A stretch of DNA of 64,000 bases from Psychrobacter glaciei (GCF_014652895.1 NZ_BMZR01000001.1:744001-808000), one strand, 5' to 3'; positions 36,310-45,337 are shown, counted from the stretch's first letter. The notes: generated from the letters alone by a model not told the origin. Translations and numbers: made by a program.

Positions 36310-36825
36310 ATGAGTAAAGATATGATTGAAGCCACCGACTTTAGAGATGCCATGTCGCTATTGACGAGTGCCGTTAATGTGGTTACCACAAAAGGTAGCT
36401 CTGGTATTCATGGATTTACGGCATCTGCGGTATGTAGCGTCACAGACACACCGCCTACCTTGCTGGTCTGTATGAATCAGACCTCTCGCTCACATGCCCA
36501 CTTTCTTGAAAACAAAACGTTGAGTGTCAATGTATTAGGCGCACATCATGAGCCAATATCTAATGCCTTTGCCTCCAAATTAAGTTCGGAAGAACGATTT
36601 AAACAGGGCGTTTGGACGCAATTAGCGACAGGTGCGCCTGTTTTAGAGGATGCGCTTGTCAGTTTTGATTGTGAAATTCAAGATATTCAAGAAGTCGGCA
36701 CGCACAGTGTCTTTATGTGCCGTGTGGTTGCCATTAAGCACGCCGTATCACAAGGTGGTACTGATGAAAGTTTGGTGTATTTTAATCGTGCCTATCATCA
36801 AGTGGGTCAAATAGAAATTGCTTAA
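36310..36825 (+). CDS. Flavin reductase family protein, probable MesXD partner
   Basis: The 171-residue protein has the flavin reductase-like fold: AMSLLTSAVNVVTTKGSSG, GFTASAVCSVTDTPPTLLVC (flavin-binding) and CRVVAIKHAV near the C-terminus, as in the small component of two-component flavin monooxygenases (HpaC type). It would reduce FMN or FAD with NAD(P)H and release the reduced flavin. Its strong RBS (AGGAG) and position 141 bases after mesD suggest it serves MesX/MesD. No monooxygenase large component is nearby, which leaves MesX as the likely user; that last step is inference. Confidence 0.85.
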   Translation: MSKDMIEATDFRDAMSLLTSAVNVVTTKGSSGIHGFTASAVCSVTDTPPTLLVCMNQTSRSHAHFLENKTLSVNVLGAHHEPISNAFASKLSSEERFKQGVWTQLATGAPVLEDALVSFDCEIQDIQEVGTHSVFMCRVVAIKHAVSQGGTDESLVYFNRAYHQVGQIEIA

Positions 36826-36864
36826 GCTGACTTTCTGACATTGATTATTTAATGGTCATCTAAC

Positions 36865-37010
36865 TATAGTCAGCTCAATATAAAGAAAATACAGTAAAAC
36901 TGGAATGAATTTTTTGTAGCCTCTGTCGGCGTAGGCACAGCAAGCTAGAAAAATTTGTATCAGTTTTACGTTGTCAGATAACGTATCCATTTTATTTAGC
37001 ATCGACTATA
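36865..37010. mobile_element. Family B MITE-like element, copy 3
   Basis: Runs from TATAGTCAGCTC to GCATCGACTATA (146 bases with the TA flanks), with the core AGCCTCTGTCGGCGTAGGCA. The arms GTAAAACTGG and TCAGTTTTAC pair, as do the flanks of the core. It separates the flavin reductase from the TauE/SafE gene and leaves only ~30 bases before the latter's start, so the next gene's promoter may lie in the element. Confidence 0.75.
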
Positions 37011-37042
37011 AAACTATCCTTTAACCGAGAAGTAACTATCCC

Positions 37043-37858
37043 GTGGAAATACTCATTTTTTTAATAATTGGTGCGCTAGCAGGATTTGCTGCAGGGCTAT
37101 TTGGCGTGGGCGGTGGCACCATCATCGTACCACTATTATTTATCGTCTTTACCCAAATGGGCTACAGTCCTGACAATATCATGCATTTGGCGTTAGGGAC
37201 ATCACTAGCGACCATTATTGTCACCTCTATTAGCTCGCTCATGGCGCATAATAAAAAGGGCGCGGTCATGTGGCCGGTCTTTAAAAATCTCGCACCAGGT
37301 CTAGCGATTGGTTGCTTTTTGGGCGCGGGAATAGCAGGGCAAATATCTGGGCTATATCTTCAGCTTATCGTTGGCGTATTTTTACTTTGGGTCGCCTATA
37401 AGATGTTTTTCGGTGGTAAAAAGCAGGTCGCTAGTCATTCTAATGATATTAATCCAGAACTGCCGTCTAAGCCTAAGCAATTAGCAGCAGGCGGAGTTAT
37501 TGGTGTCGCTTCTGCCATTTTTGGTATCGGCGGTGGCAGCTTAACCGTCCCTTATCTCACGCGTTATGGCGTGGTCATGCAAAAAGCCGTCGGCACCTCA
37601 GCAGCATGTGGTTTACCGATTGCCATTGCTGGTGCGTTAGGCTTTATGATTTTTGGCATGCAGCAGCAAGTAGATGTGCCTAATACTATTGGCTTTGTGC
37701 ATATTTATGCTTTTTTAGGCATTAGTATCATGAGCTTTTTTACCGCAAAAGTAGGCGCGAAAGTCGCGCATATACTATCACCAGCATTACTAAAAAAATG
37801 TTTTGCGATATTATTAACTGTGGTAGGGTTTTATTTCCTTTATAAAGGCTTGCTCTAA
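37043..37858 (+). CDS. TauE/SafE-family sulfite/anion exporter-like permease
   Basis: The 271-residue membrane protein has eight predicted helices in two halves, each starting with the family's glycine-rich motif (GFAAGLFGVGGGTIIVPLL near residue 15 and ASAIFGIGGGSLTVPYL near residue 155). Members move sulfite, sulfoacetate or other sulfur anions, but many are uncharacterised. The start is GTG at 37043. Its place after a methionine locus hints at sulfur metabolism but is weak evidence because a repeat separates them. Confidence 0.87.
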   Translation: MEILIFLIIGALAGFAAGLFGVGGGTIIVPLLFIVFTQMGYSPDNIMHLALGTSLATIIVTSISSLMAHNKKGAVMWPVFKNLAPGLAIGCFLGAGIAGQISGLYLQLIVGVFLLWVAYKMFFGGKKQVASHSNDINPELPSKPKQLAAGGVIGVASAIFGIGGGSLTVPYLTRYGVVMQKAVGTSAACGLPIAIAGALGFMIFGMQQQVDVPNTIGFVHIYAFLGISIMSFFTAKVGAKVAHILSPALLKKCFAILLTVVGFYFLYKGLL

Positions 37859-37945
37859 GTGCCGCTTATAAAGAAAAATAGTTAAGCAGCTGCCATGCAT
37901 TAATACAAAATTCTATGGAAAATATGACAATCCAATATTTTTTAT

Positions 37946-38410
37946 TTAGCCAAATACTTGCCACAATATCCAGAACAATCCTGTCATGATGAAGATAATG
38001 ATTAGCAACCGCTTTGCCCAATACGGTAAAAGCGGTTTTTTATAGCCCAAATCATTCAACTGGCTGTCGACACCTCGCTGTAGGCTTTTGAATCCTTGAT
38101 CTGTTTGAGTGGTTTTCACACGGTTTTTTATTAAACGATCTGGTTCTTCCTCTGCTTGCTCTCTATCAAAACTGATCGCTTGATTAGGAATACCTTGCTT
38201 ATTGGCAATAGTATTTAATTTCTGCTGTTGTTTTACCTTTAATGCCGTCTCATAAGCATCGATTCTACTCTTTGCTTCATCCATACTGATGTTTTCATCG
38301 GCTGCCAATGTTTTGATCGCCATCACCAAATTGTTTTTTTCAATCATCATGATGATCGCTTTTGGCAACTTTGTATTGACTGGTTTTGCGCTAGGATCAG
38401 GATTAAACAT
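37946..38410 (-). CDS. Unrecognised small protein with C-terminal membrane anchor
   Basis: From ATG 38410 (AAGGA 5 bases upstream) it has 154 residues. No family is recognised with certainty. Residues ~20-50 form an acidic helix-rich segment (NLVMAIKTLAADENISMDEA) resembling the short helical hairpin of ribosomal L7/L12-like or SHOCT-type modules. The middle is polar and charged. Residues ~132-152 (WAKRLLIIIFIMTGLFWILW) are one membrane helix at the very end, so it is probably a tail-anchored inner-membrane protein facing the cytoplasm. A longer reading from 38470 has no RBS. Single gene, convergent with the TauE/SafE gene. Confidence 0.68.
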   Translation of the reverse strand: MFNPDPSAKPVNTKLPKAIIMMIEKNNLVMAIKTLAADENISMDEAKSRIDAYETALKVKQQQKLNTIANKQGIPNQAISFDREQAEEEPDRLIKNRVKTTQTDQGFKSLQRGVDSQLNDLGYKKPLLPYWAKRLLIIIFIMTGLFWILWQVFG

Positions 38411-38495
38411 GATTGTCCTTATTACAACATGAGAGTGTGAATAGGTCGTACGGTGGTTCATTATAACCATTTTCTATCAGCAAGATTCAAGCAAA

Positions 38496-38531
38496 AAAAT
38501 ACCGCAATCATAATAATGACTGCGGTATTTT
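38496..38531 (-). terminator. Intrinsic terminator after ppa
   Basis: AATACCGCA and TGCGGTATT pair perfectly over 9 bp around a 14-base loop, followed on the minus strand by a seven-T run. Confidence 0.85.
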
Positions 38532-38572
38532 AATAGTTATCTTTATCAGCATTTCTGCCAATCTTCGATAAA

Positions 38573-39103
38573 TTATAGATCTTTCCAGCGTTGGATAGAC
38601 TTTTTGATCACTTCTTTAGCTTCTGCAACATCATCCCAAGATTCAACCACTGTGCTACCTGGTTTTTTCAGGTCTTTGTAATGGCTGAAGTGGTACTCTA
38701 ACTGGTTGATTAGCTGCTTTGGTAGATCCGCTAGGCTGTTGTAAGCATTGCCTGTGTCACGGTCATCAGCAGGTACGACAACGATTTTGTCATCCACTTC
38801 GCCATCATCAACAAACTTCATGACGCCGATTACTTTGGCTTTTAAGAAAATACCTGTTGGTAATGGCTGCTCAGTAAGCAATAACACATCTAGCTCATCG
38901 CCATCTTCGTCTAGCGTTTGCGGGATAAAGCCATAGTTACAAGGTTTAGCAAAAATCTGTGGATCAATACGATCAAGCTCAAATACGGCCAATTCGCGAT
39001 TCCACTCAATTTTATGGCTGCTACCAGCAGGGATTTCTACTACTACGTTGATAATGCCGCCATCTACGTCGCCGGCGTCCAAAATTTTGTTAAAATCTGC
39101 CAT
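38573..39103 (-). CDS. ppa: Inorganic pyrophosphatase (family I)
   Basis: Ppa hydrolyses pyrophosphate from biosynthesis. From ATG 39103 (MADFNKILDAGDVDGG; GGAG 7 bases upstream) it has 176 residues, the same as E. coli Ppa. Catalytic segments are present: PAGSSHKIEWNRE, NYGFIPQTLDEDGDELDVLLL with the metal-binding Asp cluster, and VVPADDRD. A TTG 12 bases further upstream overlaps the RBS and is not the start. Single-gene unit. Confidence 0.95.
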   Translation of the reverse strand: MADFNKILDAGDVDGGIINVVVEIPAGSSHKIEWNRELAVFELDRIDPQIFAKPCNYGFIPQTLDEDGDELDVLLLTEQPLPTGIFLKAKVIGVMKFVDDGEVDDKIVVVPADDRDTGNAYNSLADLPKQLINQLEYHFSHYKDLKKPGSTVVESWDDVAEAKEVIKKSIQRWKDL

Positions 39104-39310
39104 AAAATGCTCCAATTTTCTTTTGTTTTAAGTGTTTGAATAATCAATGATAGTCAAAGGATTGAGCTGGACAAGCAGTAAGATTATTACTGTGCCCGAT
39201 TTGTGCTGCATGCAATTATAGCAAGTTTGGTCTGAATTTTCTCATAATGCTTAAGTCTAAGCGGGCAAGATATTATGCAAAAAAAGATTATGCAAAATGG
39301 CCTCAGAAAA

Positions 39311-40156
39311 TCACTTGGGTGCAATTGCTCGTAGCTCAATCAGTCCAGCATGACGTTTGGCAATATTATCAATAAGCTTTTGGGTCACTTGCTCATAGCT
39401 CAAAGAATTATGCATGTGCTGAGCTGTTTGCGCCTCTGGCTCTTTTTGTATGGTCAAAAAATCAGCCAAGCGTAGCATTTGCATGCCAGCGTAACCGCAA
39501 GGATTGATGGCGTTAAAAGCCGATAAATCACAATCAATATTTAGCGCAATACCATGATAGCTAAAACCATGCTTAATCTTAAAACCCAATGAGGCTATTT
39601 TGCCAAGCATGATTTTGTCATCCAGAGAAGTGTTCTGGGCTTGCGCATCATTGTCAGCAACAGTATCAGTATCTGCATATAAATAAACACCAGGTGCATC
39701 ACGGCGAGCGTGGGCGCTGATATTATCACTGATAGATGACAATGAGTTCTGTAGACAGTCATTTACCACGTCCTCGATCGCTTGCTCTGCATGCGATACA
39801 AGATTGCGTACACTCCAGCCTATACTGTCCAGATCAAATAGCCAGTATACGACCAGCTGTCCATGACCATGCCATGTCACCTGTCCACCGCGATCCGTCT
39901 TGATAATCGGGGTGTCAGTTCGTTGCAGGATATGTTCTTCTTTACCTGCTTGCCCAAGCGTGTAAACGTCATTATGATCGACAATCCATAGCTCATCAGG
40001 CGTGCGTAAGCCTTGCTCTTTTTTAAGTGATATACGCTCCAAGGTGCGCGCTAGCATAGCATCATGGGTAGAGACATAATCGGCGGCCGACAGCGATTTT
40101 GTAAGAAGGGTATCGTGAAGAGAGGTATTGTGAGTCTGCTGCGTGACATTTTGCAT
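39311..40156 (-). CDS. lipB: Octanoyl-[acyl carrier protein]:protein N-octanoyltransferase LipB
   Basis: LipB moves octanoate from ACP to lipoyl domains, the first step of lipoate synthesis. Catalytic Cys220 (INPCGYAGM) and Lys186 (LGKIASLGFK) are 34 residues apart, as in E. coli. RGGQVTWHGHGQLVVYWL is also present. An insert of about 25 residues (DTDTVADNDAQAQNTSLDDK) between VYLY and GKIASLG is unusual. I start at ATG 40156 (281 residues); a frame extends to TTG 40234, which would add 26 residues, and neither has a good RBS. lipA is not adjacent. Confidence 0.9.
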   Translation of the reverse strand: MQNVTQQTHNTSLHDTLLTKSLSAADYVSTHDAMLARTLERISLKKEQGLRTPDELWIVDHNDVYTLGQAGKEEHILQRTDTPIIKTDRGGQVTWHGHGQLVVYWLFDLDSIGWSVRNLVSHAEQAIEDVVNDCLQNSLSSISDNISAHARRDAPGVYLYADTDTVADNDAQAQNTSLDDKIMLGKIASLGFKIKHGFSYHGIALNIDCDLSAFNAINPCGYAGMQMLRLADFLTIQKEPEAQTAQHMHNSLSYEQVTQKLIDNIAKRHAGLIELRAIAPK

Positions 40157-40614
40157 AAGCGTGACTGTCTTATTGTTGTCTGGTGTAAAGTATTGGCGAA
40201 TTTTGACCGGTGGCGAAAGTTCAACACACCCCAATGCTGAGTGTAGCAGTTTTTGTGATTGCCGCCCAAATTTTAATAGATATCTACAATTTTAATCGAT
40301 ACCTACTATAAAGCCTAAATATTAAAGAGAATATAATTAAAGAGACTATAAAAGGCGATATATCCTTTAAATGATGATTCAGTGCAGCTATTGTCTCTGT
40401 GACCGACACGTATTTTATACAAACCCAGCAGTCAATCAAAGACACTGTTCATTGCTTAGTCAATGCGCTACATTAAACAGCAACGAATGGAATCTTGTTA
40501 GTTTTTATAATGATATGCGCGTGTGCAGCTATTTCCACTAGCGCTTAAAGACAAATATAGAGTTATCAATCAAATATAGCGTGCTGACTCTAACGCTTAT
40601 GACAAGGAAGATAC
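40157..40614. other. Divergent intergenic region between lipB and aldehyde dehydrogenase gene
   Basis: About 458 bases (380 if lipB starts at the TTG). A 19-bp imperfect tandem pair lies at 40269-40306. The rest is AT-rich with no convincing gene or family A/B repeat. AAGGAAG immediately precedes the aldehyde dehydrogenase start. Confidence 0.5.
40269..40306. repeat. Imperfect 19-bp tandem pair
   Basis: AATTTTAATAGATATCTAC (40269-40287) and AATTTTAATCGATACCTAC (40288-40306) are adjacent and differ at two positions. They lie just upstream of lipB and could be a doubled operator or a slippage product. Confidence 0.7.
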
Positions 40615-42078
40615 ATGACAGACAATAATCAGAACACCACTAATCAGGCGCATGCCAGTACCGATAGAGCGCTTAGTATTATGACTACTATCGATGAGAT
40701 GCAAGCGCAGTTCTCTAGATTGCAAGCATTGAGCCGTGCTCAGCCAATAAATGATTGGGCGACGCGGGAGACTCAATTAGACAACTTAGAGATGATGCTG
40801 AGCGATAACCAACACAACCTTGCTCAAGCGATCAGCGCAGATTTTGGCTATCGCAGTGAGTCTGAAACCCAATTTGCGGAGCTTGTTCCCAGTTTTACGG
40901 GTATCAGCCATGCCAAAAAGCATGGCAAAAAATGGATGAAAACACGTCGCGCTTCTATTTCAGCATTATACATGCCAGCTCATAATGAGATTCAGCCGCA
41001 GCCATTAGGTGTGGTTGGTATCATGGTGCCATGGAACTATCCATTGTTCTTAGCCGTCGGGCCAATCATCGATGCGCTCACAGCAGGCAATCGAATCATG
41101 GTTAAGATGAGTGAGTCAGCACCGCAGTTCGCGCAAGTGTTTGCAGATCTCATCGCTCATTACTTTTCGCCCGATATGGTTTGTGTTGTACTGGGTGAAG
41201 TAGAGATCGCTGCCGCTTTCAGTAAGCTGCCTTTCGATCATCTATTGTATACCGGCTCTACCGAAGTAGGCAAAAAGGTCATGGCTGCTGCTGCGCCTAA
41301 TTTGACCCCAGTCACGTTGGAGCTTGGTGGTAAGTCACCCGTTATCGTATTGGACGGCGCCAATTTAGAGGCGGCTGTCAATCGTGTGATGATGGGTAAA
41401 ACGCTGAATGCCGGTCAAACTTGTATTGCCCCTGACTATGTCCTAATCCAGCGCAAAGATCACGAAGCGTTCATTGGCTTAGCAAAAGAGTGGATGCAAA
41501 ATCATTATCCAAACATCAGCGAAAACCCAGATTACTCACGTATTATCAATGGTGAGCAGTTTAAGCGTATCAAAGGTTATCTAGATGGCGTCTCTAGTGA
41601 AAATATTCATAAGATAACTGACGCAGACTATGATATCGAAACGCGGTTGATGCCACCAGTTATTATCAGTGAGCCTGCACCCGATAGTGATGTGATGCAA
41701 AACGAGCTGTTTGCACCGATTCTGCCGTTGATGCACTATGATACGCTCGATGATGCGATCGATTTCGTCAATGCTCGTCCACGTCCATTAGCGCTTTATG
41801 TGTTTGGTGAGCGTCACAGCGACATAGAAAAAGTACGTGACAACACGGTATCAGGCGGCTTGGCTATTAATGAGGTGATCCTGCATGTGGTGCAGCACGA
41901 CTTGCCGTTCGGTGGGGTTGGGCACTCAGGTACAGGCGCGTACCATGGCAAAGCTGGTTTTGAGCGTTTAAGTCATATGAAACCTGTTTTTGTACAAAAT
42001 AAGCTCAATGGCATGAATTTCCTATTACCACCTTATGGCGGCTTATTTAACAAAGCTATGGCGTTTATGATGAAGTAA
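40615..42078 (+). CDS. Aldehyde dehydrogenase (coniferyl-aldehyde-dehydrogenase type)
   Basis: NAD(P)-dependent oxidation of an aldehyde to an acid. The 487-residue protein has VPWNYPLFLAVGPIIDALTAGN, the cofactor segment YTGSTEVGKKVM, catalytic Glu in VTLELGGKSPVIV and catalytic Cys in NAGQTCIAPDYVLI, all intact. The N-terminal ~35 residues are polar. The C-terminal PYGGLFNKAMAF end is that of class-3-like, membrane-associated ALDHs (CalB/AlkH relatives), which oxidise aromatic or fatty aldehydes. Exact substrate not determinable. Single-gene unit ended by a terminator. Confidence 0.9.
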   Translation: MTDNNQNTTNQAHASTDRALSIMTTIDEMQAQFSRLQALSRAQPINDWATRETQLDNLEMMLSDNQHNLAQAISADFGYRSESETQFAELVPSFTGISHAKKHGKKWMKTRRASISALYMPAHNEIQPQPLGVVGIMVPWNYPLFLAVGPIIDALTAGNRIMVKMSESAPQFAQVFADLIAHYFSPDMVCVVLGEVEIAAAFSKLPFDHLLYTGSTEVGKKVMAAAAPNLTPVTLELGGKSPVIVLDGANLEAAVNRVMMGKTLNAGQTCIAPDYVLIQRKDHEAFIGLAKEWMQNHYPNISENPDYSRIINGEQFKRIKGYLDGVSSENIHKITDADYDIETRLMPPVIISEPAPDSDVMQNELFAPILPLMHYDTLDDAIDFVNARPRPLALYVFGERHSDIEKVRDNTVSGGLAINEVILHVVQHDLPFGGVGHSGTGAYHGKAGFERLSHMKPVFVQNKLNGMNFLLPPYGGLFNKAMAFMMK

Positions 42079-42427
42079 ATGCTATGAGATTGTCCGTTTA
42101 ATAACAATGGCATCTACGCAAGTAGGTGCTGTTTTTTTGTCCAAAAAACAAAATTTTGATGATTATAGTATTTATTTTTGATGGCTTTATAATATTTTTT
42201 ATACATAAAGGGAAAGCTGAACCTAGCCAATAGTTATCTATAATCATTCTCATATGTCGCTACATTTCTTAATATTACTAGACGGTAGTTATGGTAAGTT
42301 TATATTTCTAATGAGAAATAAAGATTAAGTCCACATTTGCTATCAGCCAAGTGGTTCATAACTTAATATTGATACCTGACTTTGACATCGAAATAACTCA
42401 TTTTAATAACGACATATAGGACATCCC
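42079..42427. other. Intergenic region before the betaine-type ABC operon
   Basis: The 349 bases hold the terminator at 42110 and then a very AT-rich ~280-base stretch, presumably the promoter and control region of the osmolyte transporter. No repeat or gene is evident. Confidence 0.5.
42110..42138 (+). terminator. Intrinsic terminator after aldehyde dehydrogenase gene
   Basis: GCATCTAC pairs with GTAGGTGC (one T-G pair) around a 4-base loop, followed by TGTTTTTTT. Confidence 0.8.
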
Positions 42428-44380
42428 ATGCGCCAATGGATTGCGTTAAGTTTACTGTGTATGAGCGTGTTGTTACTGCCGGTCTCAGCGTCAGCCGCTT
42501 GTGCATCACCGATCAAGTTTGGCGCGCTGACTTGGGAGAGTGGTCAGTTTACGACTGGGATACTCAAATATATTGCTGAGAGTGGTTACGACTGCACGAT
42601 TGAAGAAGTACCTGGTGCAGGACCTGCACTCGAGACCGCATTGTCGCAAAACGATATCCAAATCATCGGCGAACAATGGATTGGGCGCTCACCGATTATG
42701 GAGCAGGCCATCAATGACAACAAAGTTGCGGTCATTGGCGATACGCTGCAGGGCGGTGCGACTCAAGGTTGGTACGTCCCTCAATATGTCATGGATGACA
42801 ATCCGGGACTGCGCCGCTATCAGGATTTGCCTAAGTACGCAGAGTTATTTAAAGATCCAGAAGATCCTAGTAAATCACGGTTTATGAATTGTCCGTCAGG
42901 CTGGGCGTGTGAGATTTTTAACACTCGCCTGCTCAAAAATACTGGCTTGGACGCGATTTTTAACAACGCTCATCCGGGTACGGGTGCCGCACTTGATGCT
43001 GAGATTGCCTCCGCATTTGAACAAAAAAAACCGCTACTATTTTACTATTGGCAGCCAACGGGGCTCATCGCCAAATACGACTTTGCGCCGCTAGCGTTCC
43101 CTGCCCATAAGGATGAGTGCTGGCAAGACTTGTTACTGGATGATGGTACCTTGGATTGTGTCTCTGGCTTTCCTGTCTCCCCGCTTAAGATTGCTGCATC
43201 GACGCCTTTTATCAATGACAATCCTGAATTGGCAAGTGCCTTTGAAAAAGTACAGTTCACGCCAGACCAACTAAACAGTGCAATTTTAGAGATGAGTGAA
43301 AGCAAGCGCAGTGGTGATGAACAGGCGCTTGAGTTTTTACGTGCCAATCCAAACGTTTGGCAAGCGTGGCTACCCAAAGAAGTCGCTGAAAATCTTGCTG
43401 CCAATTTAGGTATTAATCTAACGAACGATGGCACAGGCAATACCAGTGTCAATACACCGTTGAATGACGCCACCTCAAGTAACGCCTTCCTAGCATTAAC
43501 CTCCAGCTTTCCGTCATGGTCCCTTGAAACACCCCTTAATAAAGCCTTAGCGACTGTGGTTAGAGATTATGGTGATGTGTTTCGGAGTATCAGTAGCGTC
43601 ACTTTGACCTATTTGTTGTTGCCTATTGAGCGCCTATTGACGGTAATTCCAGCATGGTTAATTATTGGTCTGGTGACCGTATTGGCATGGTTTGGCGTGC
43701 GCAAAGTATGGTTTGCCATTGCTTGCGGGGCAGGACTGTTTTTAATCGGTGCATTTGGACTGTGGGGCGCTTTAATCGATACCTTAGCGTTATTGATCGT
43801 CTCAGTTTTAGTGACGGTGGTTATCGGGATTCCTATTGGTATTGCTATGTCGGGCAGCAGTCTGCTCCGAAAAATTGTCACGCCGATATTGGATGTGATG
43901 CAAACCATGCCAAGTTTCGTCTATTTAATCCCCGTGCTCATGTTATTCGGTATTGGTAAAGTGCCAGCATTATTTGCCACGATTATTTATGCTTTGCCGC
44001 CGCTTATTCGTTTGACGACATTGGGCATCACGCAAGTCAATCACGAAATGATCGAAGCAGGGCGCTCGTTCGGTAGCACCCACTTTCAGCTACTCATTTG
44101 GATCAAATTACCACAAGCGTTGCCCAGTATTATGGCGGGGATCAATCAGGCAGTGATGATGTCGCTTGCCATGGTCGTACTGGCGTCTATGATTGGTGCA
44201 CCGGGTCTGGGAGAAGACGTCTTGCAATCTATTCAGACGCTCAATATCGGTCAAGGACTACAGGCGGGTACGGCCATTGTCATTGTCGCGATTATCATTG
44301 ACCGTATTAGCCAAGCTTTTGGTCAAGGAAAACGCGCGCGGCAAAAAACCATTGAAGCTGGCAAACGTCCTATCGGTTAA
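42428..44380 (+). CDS. Glycine betaine/proline-type ABC importer: fused binding protein and permease
   Basis: The 650-residue protein joins two parts usually encoded separately. Residues 1-23 are a signal peptide (LLCMSVLLLPVSASA). Residues ~27-330 are an OpuAC/ProX-type binding domain (IKFGALTWESGQ, CPSGWACEIFNT, FYYWQPTGLIAKYDF with aromatic residues that could hold a quaternary ammonium group). Residues ~385-640 are an OpuAB/ProW-type permease of about seven helices, with the EAGRSFGSTHFQLLIWIKLPQ ATPase-coupling loop near residue 545. Fusion in the order binding protein then permease is the reverse of OpuABC. The ATPase gene follows after a few bases. Substrate (betaine, choline, proline betaine) is inferred from family. 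Confidence 0.9.
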   Translation: MRQWIALSLLCMSVLLLPVSASAACASPIKFGALTWESGQFTTGILKYIAESGYDCTIEEVPGAGPALETALSQNDIQIIGEQWIGRSPIMEQAINDNKVAVIGDTLQGGATQGWYVPQYVMDDNPGLRRYQDLPKYAELFKDPEDPSKSRFMNCPSGWACEIFNTRLLKNTGLDAIFNNAHPGTGAALDAEIASAFEQKKPLLFYYWQPTGLIAKYDFAPLAFPAHKDECWQDLLLDDGTLDCVSGFPVSPLKIAASTPFINDNPELASAFEKVQFTPDQLNSAILEMSESKRSGDEQALEFLRANPNVWQAWLPKEVAENLAANLGINLTNDGTGNTSVNTPLNDATSSNAFLALTSSFPSWSLETPLNKALATVVRDYGDVFRSISSVTLTYLLLPIERLLTVIPAWLIIGLVTVLAWFGVRKVWFAIACGAGLFLIGAFGLWGALIDTLALLIVSVLVTVVIGIPIGIAMSGSSLLRKIVTPILDVMQTMPSFVYLIPVLMLFGIGKVPALFATIIYALPPLIRLTTLGITQVNHEMIEAGRSFGSTHFQLLIWIKLPQALPSIMAGINQAVMMSLAMVVLASMIGAPGLGEDVLQSIQTLNIGQGLQAGTAIVIVAIIIDRISQAFGQGKRARQKTIEAGKRPIG

Positions 44381-44398
44381 ACAATAATGAGAAAAGCT

Positions 44399-45337
44399 AT
44401 GAATCATATCCAGTTAGAGAATATCAGCAAAATTTATAATGCTAATGAGTCACAAGCACAATCAGTGTTGAAACTACTAGCAGATGGTATGGATAGTGTC
44501 GCTGTCAAAAAGCAGACTGGCTATTCAGTCGGGCTTTATGATGTTAATTTGGCGATTAAAGCGGGGGAGCTGCATTGCATCATGGGACTCTCAGGCTCAG
44601 GTAAATCGACCTTGATACGCCATCTTAACCGTTTAATTGATCCGACCAGCGGCAAGATATGGGTCGACACCACTATTAACTCCAAGACCCTGTCGTCAAA
44701 AGTACAAGGCATAGCAAAAGAAAATTCATCGACTGCTGCTGCACCAGTAACCGCTGATACAGACGGGATAAACGATACCAACTCAAGCGACTCTATCAAT
44801 ATTCTAGAATTGGATGATAAGGCGTTACAGCAATATCGTCAGAATACCGTCAGCATGGTGTTCCAGCATTTTGGCTTGATGCCGCATATGACCGTCATAC
44901 AAAATGTGGCTTATGGGTTACGTGTCCGCAAGATGAGCGTGGAAGCACGTCATGAAGTTGCGCGTCATTGGCTTAATGAGGTAGGGCTGCCCAATATAGA
45001 GCATAGCTACCCTGATGAGCTGTCAGGCGGTATGCAGCAGCGTGTAGGGCTGGCGCGAGCCTTAGCTACTGATAACCCGATCTTGCTGATGGATGAAGCG
45101 TTCTCTGCACTGGATCCGCTTATTCGTGCCCAACTACAGGATCAGCTGCTTGAGCTACAAGACCGTCTCAATAAGACCATTGTCTTTATTACTCATGATA
45201 TCGATGAAGCGGTCAAAGTGGGTCAGCGTATTAGTATTTTAAATGGTGGTCGCTTGGTGCAAACGGGCACGCCTAGCGAATTAAGAGACAATCCTGCCGA
45301 TGACTATGTCGCTCAATTTATGCGTGCTAAAGCCTAA
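44399..45337 (+). CDS. Glycine betaine/proline-type ABC importer ATPase (ProV-like)
   Basis: The ATPase partner of the fused permease, 18 bases upstream. From ATG 44399 (MNHIQLENI; GAG in the right region) it has 312 residues; an in-frame ATG at 44387 adds four. It has GLSGSGKST (Walker A), FQHFGLMPHMTVIQNVAYGL (Q-loop), LSGGMQQRVGLARAL (signature) and LLMDEAFSALDP (Walker B). It lacks the C-terminal CBS pair that senses ionic strength in OpuA/ProV (~400 residues). About 40 Ser/Thr/Asp-rich residues are inserted between Walker A and the Q-loop, where ProV normally has LDG..IA. Confidence 0.92.
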   Translation: MNHIQLENISKIYNANESQAQSVLKLLADGMDSVAVKKQTGYSVGLYDVNLAIKAGELHCIMGLSGSGKSTLIRHLNRLIDPTSGKIWVDTTINSKTLSSKVQGIAKENSSTAAAPVTADTDGINDTNSSDSINILELDDKALQQYRQNTVSMVFQHFGLMPHMTVIQNVAYGLRVRKMSVEARHEVARHWLNEVGLPNIEHSYPDELSGGMQQRVGLARALATDNPILLMDEAFSALDPLIRAQLQDQLLELQDRLNKTIVFITHDIDEAVKVGQRISILNGGRLVQTGTPSELRDNPADDYVAQFMRAKA

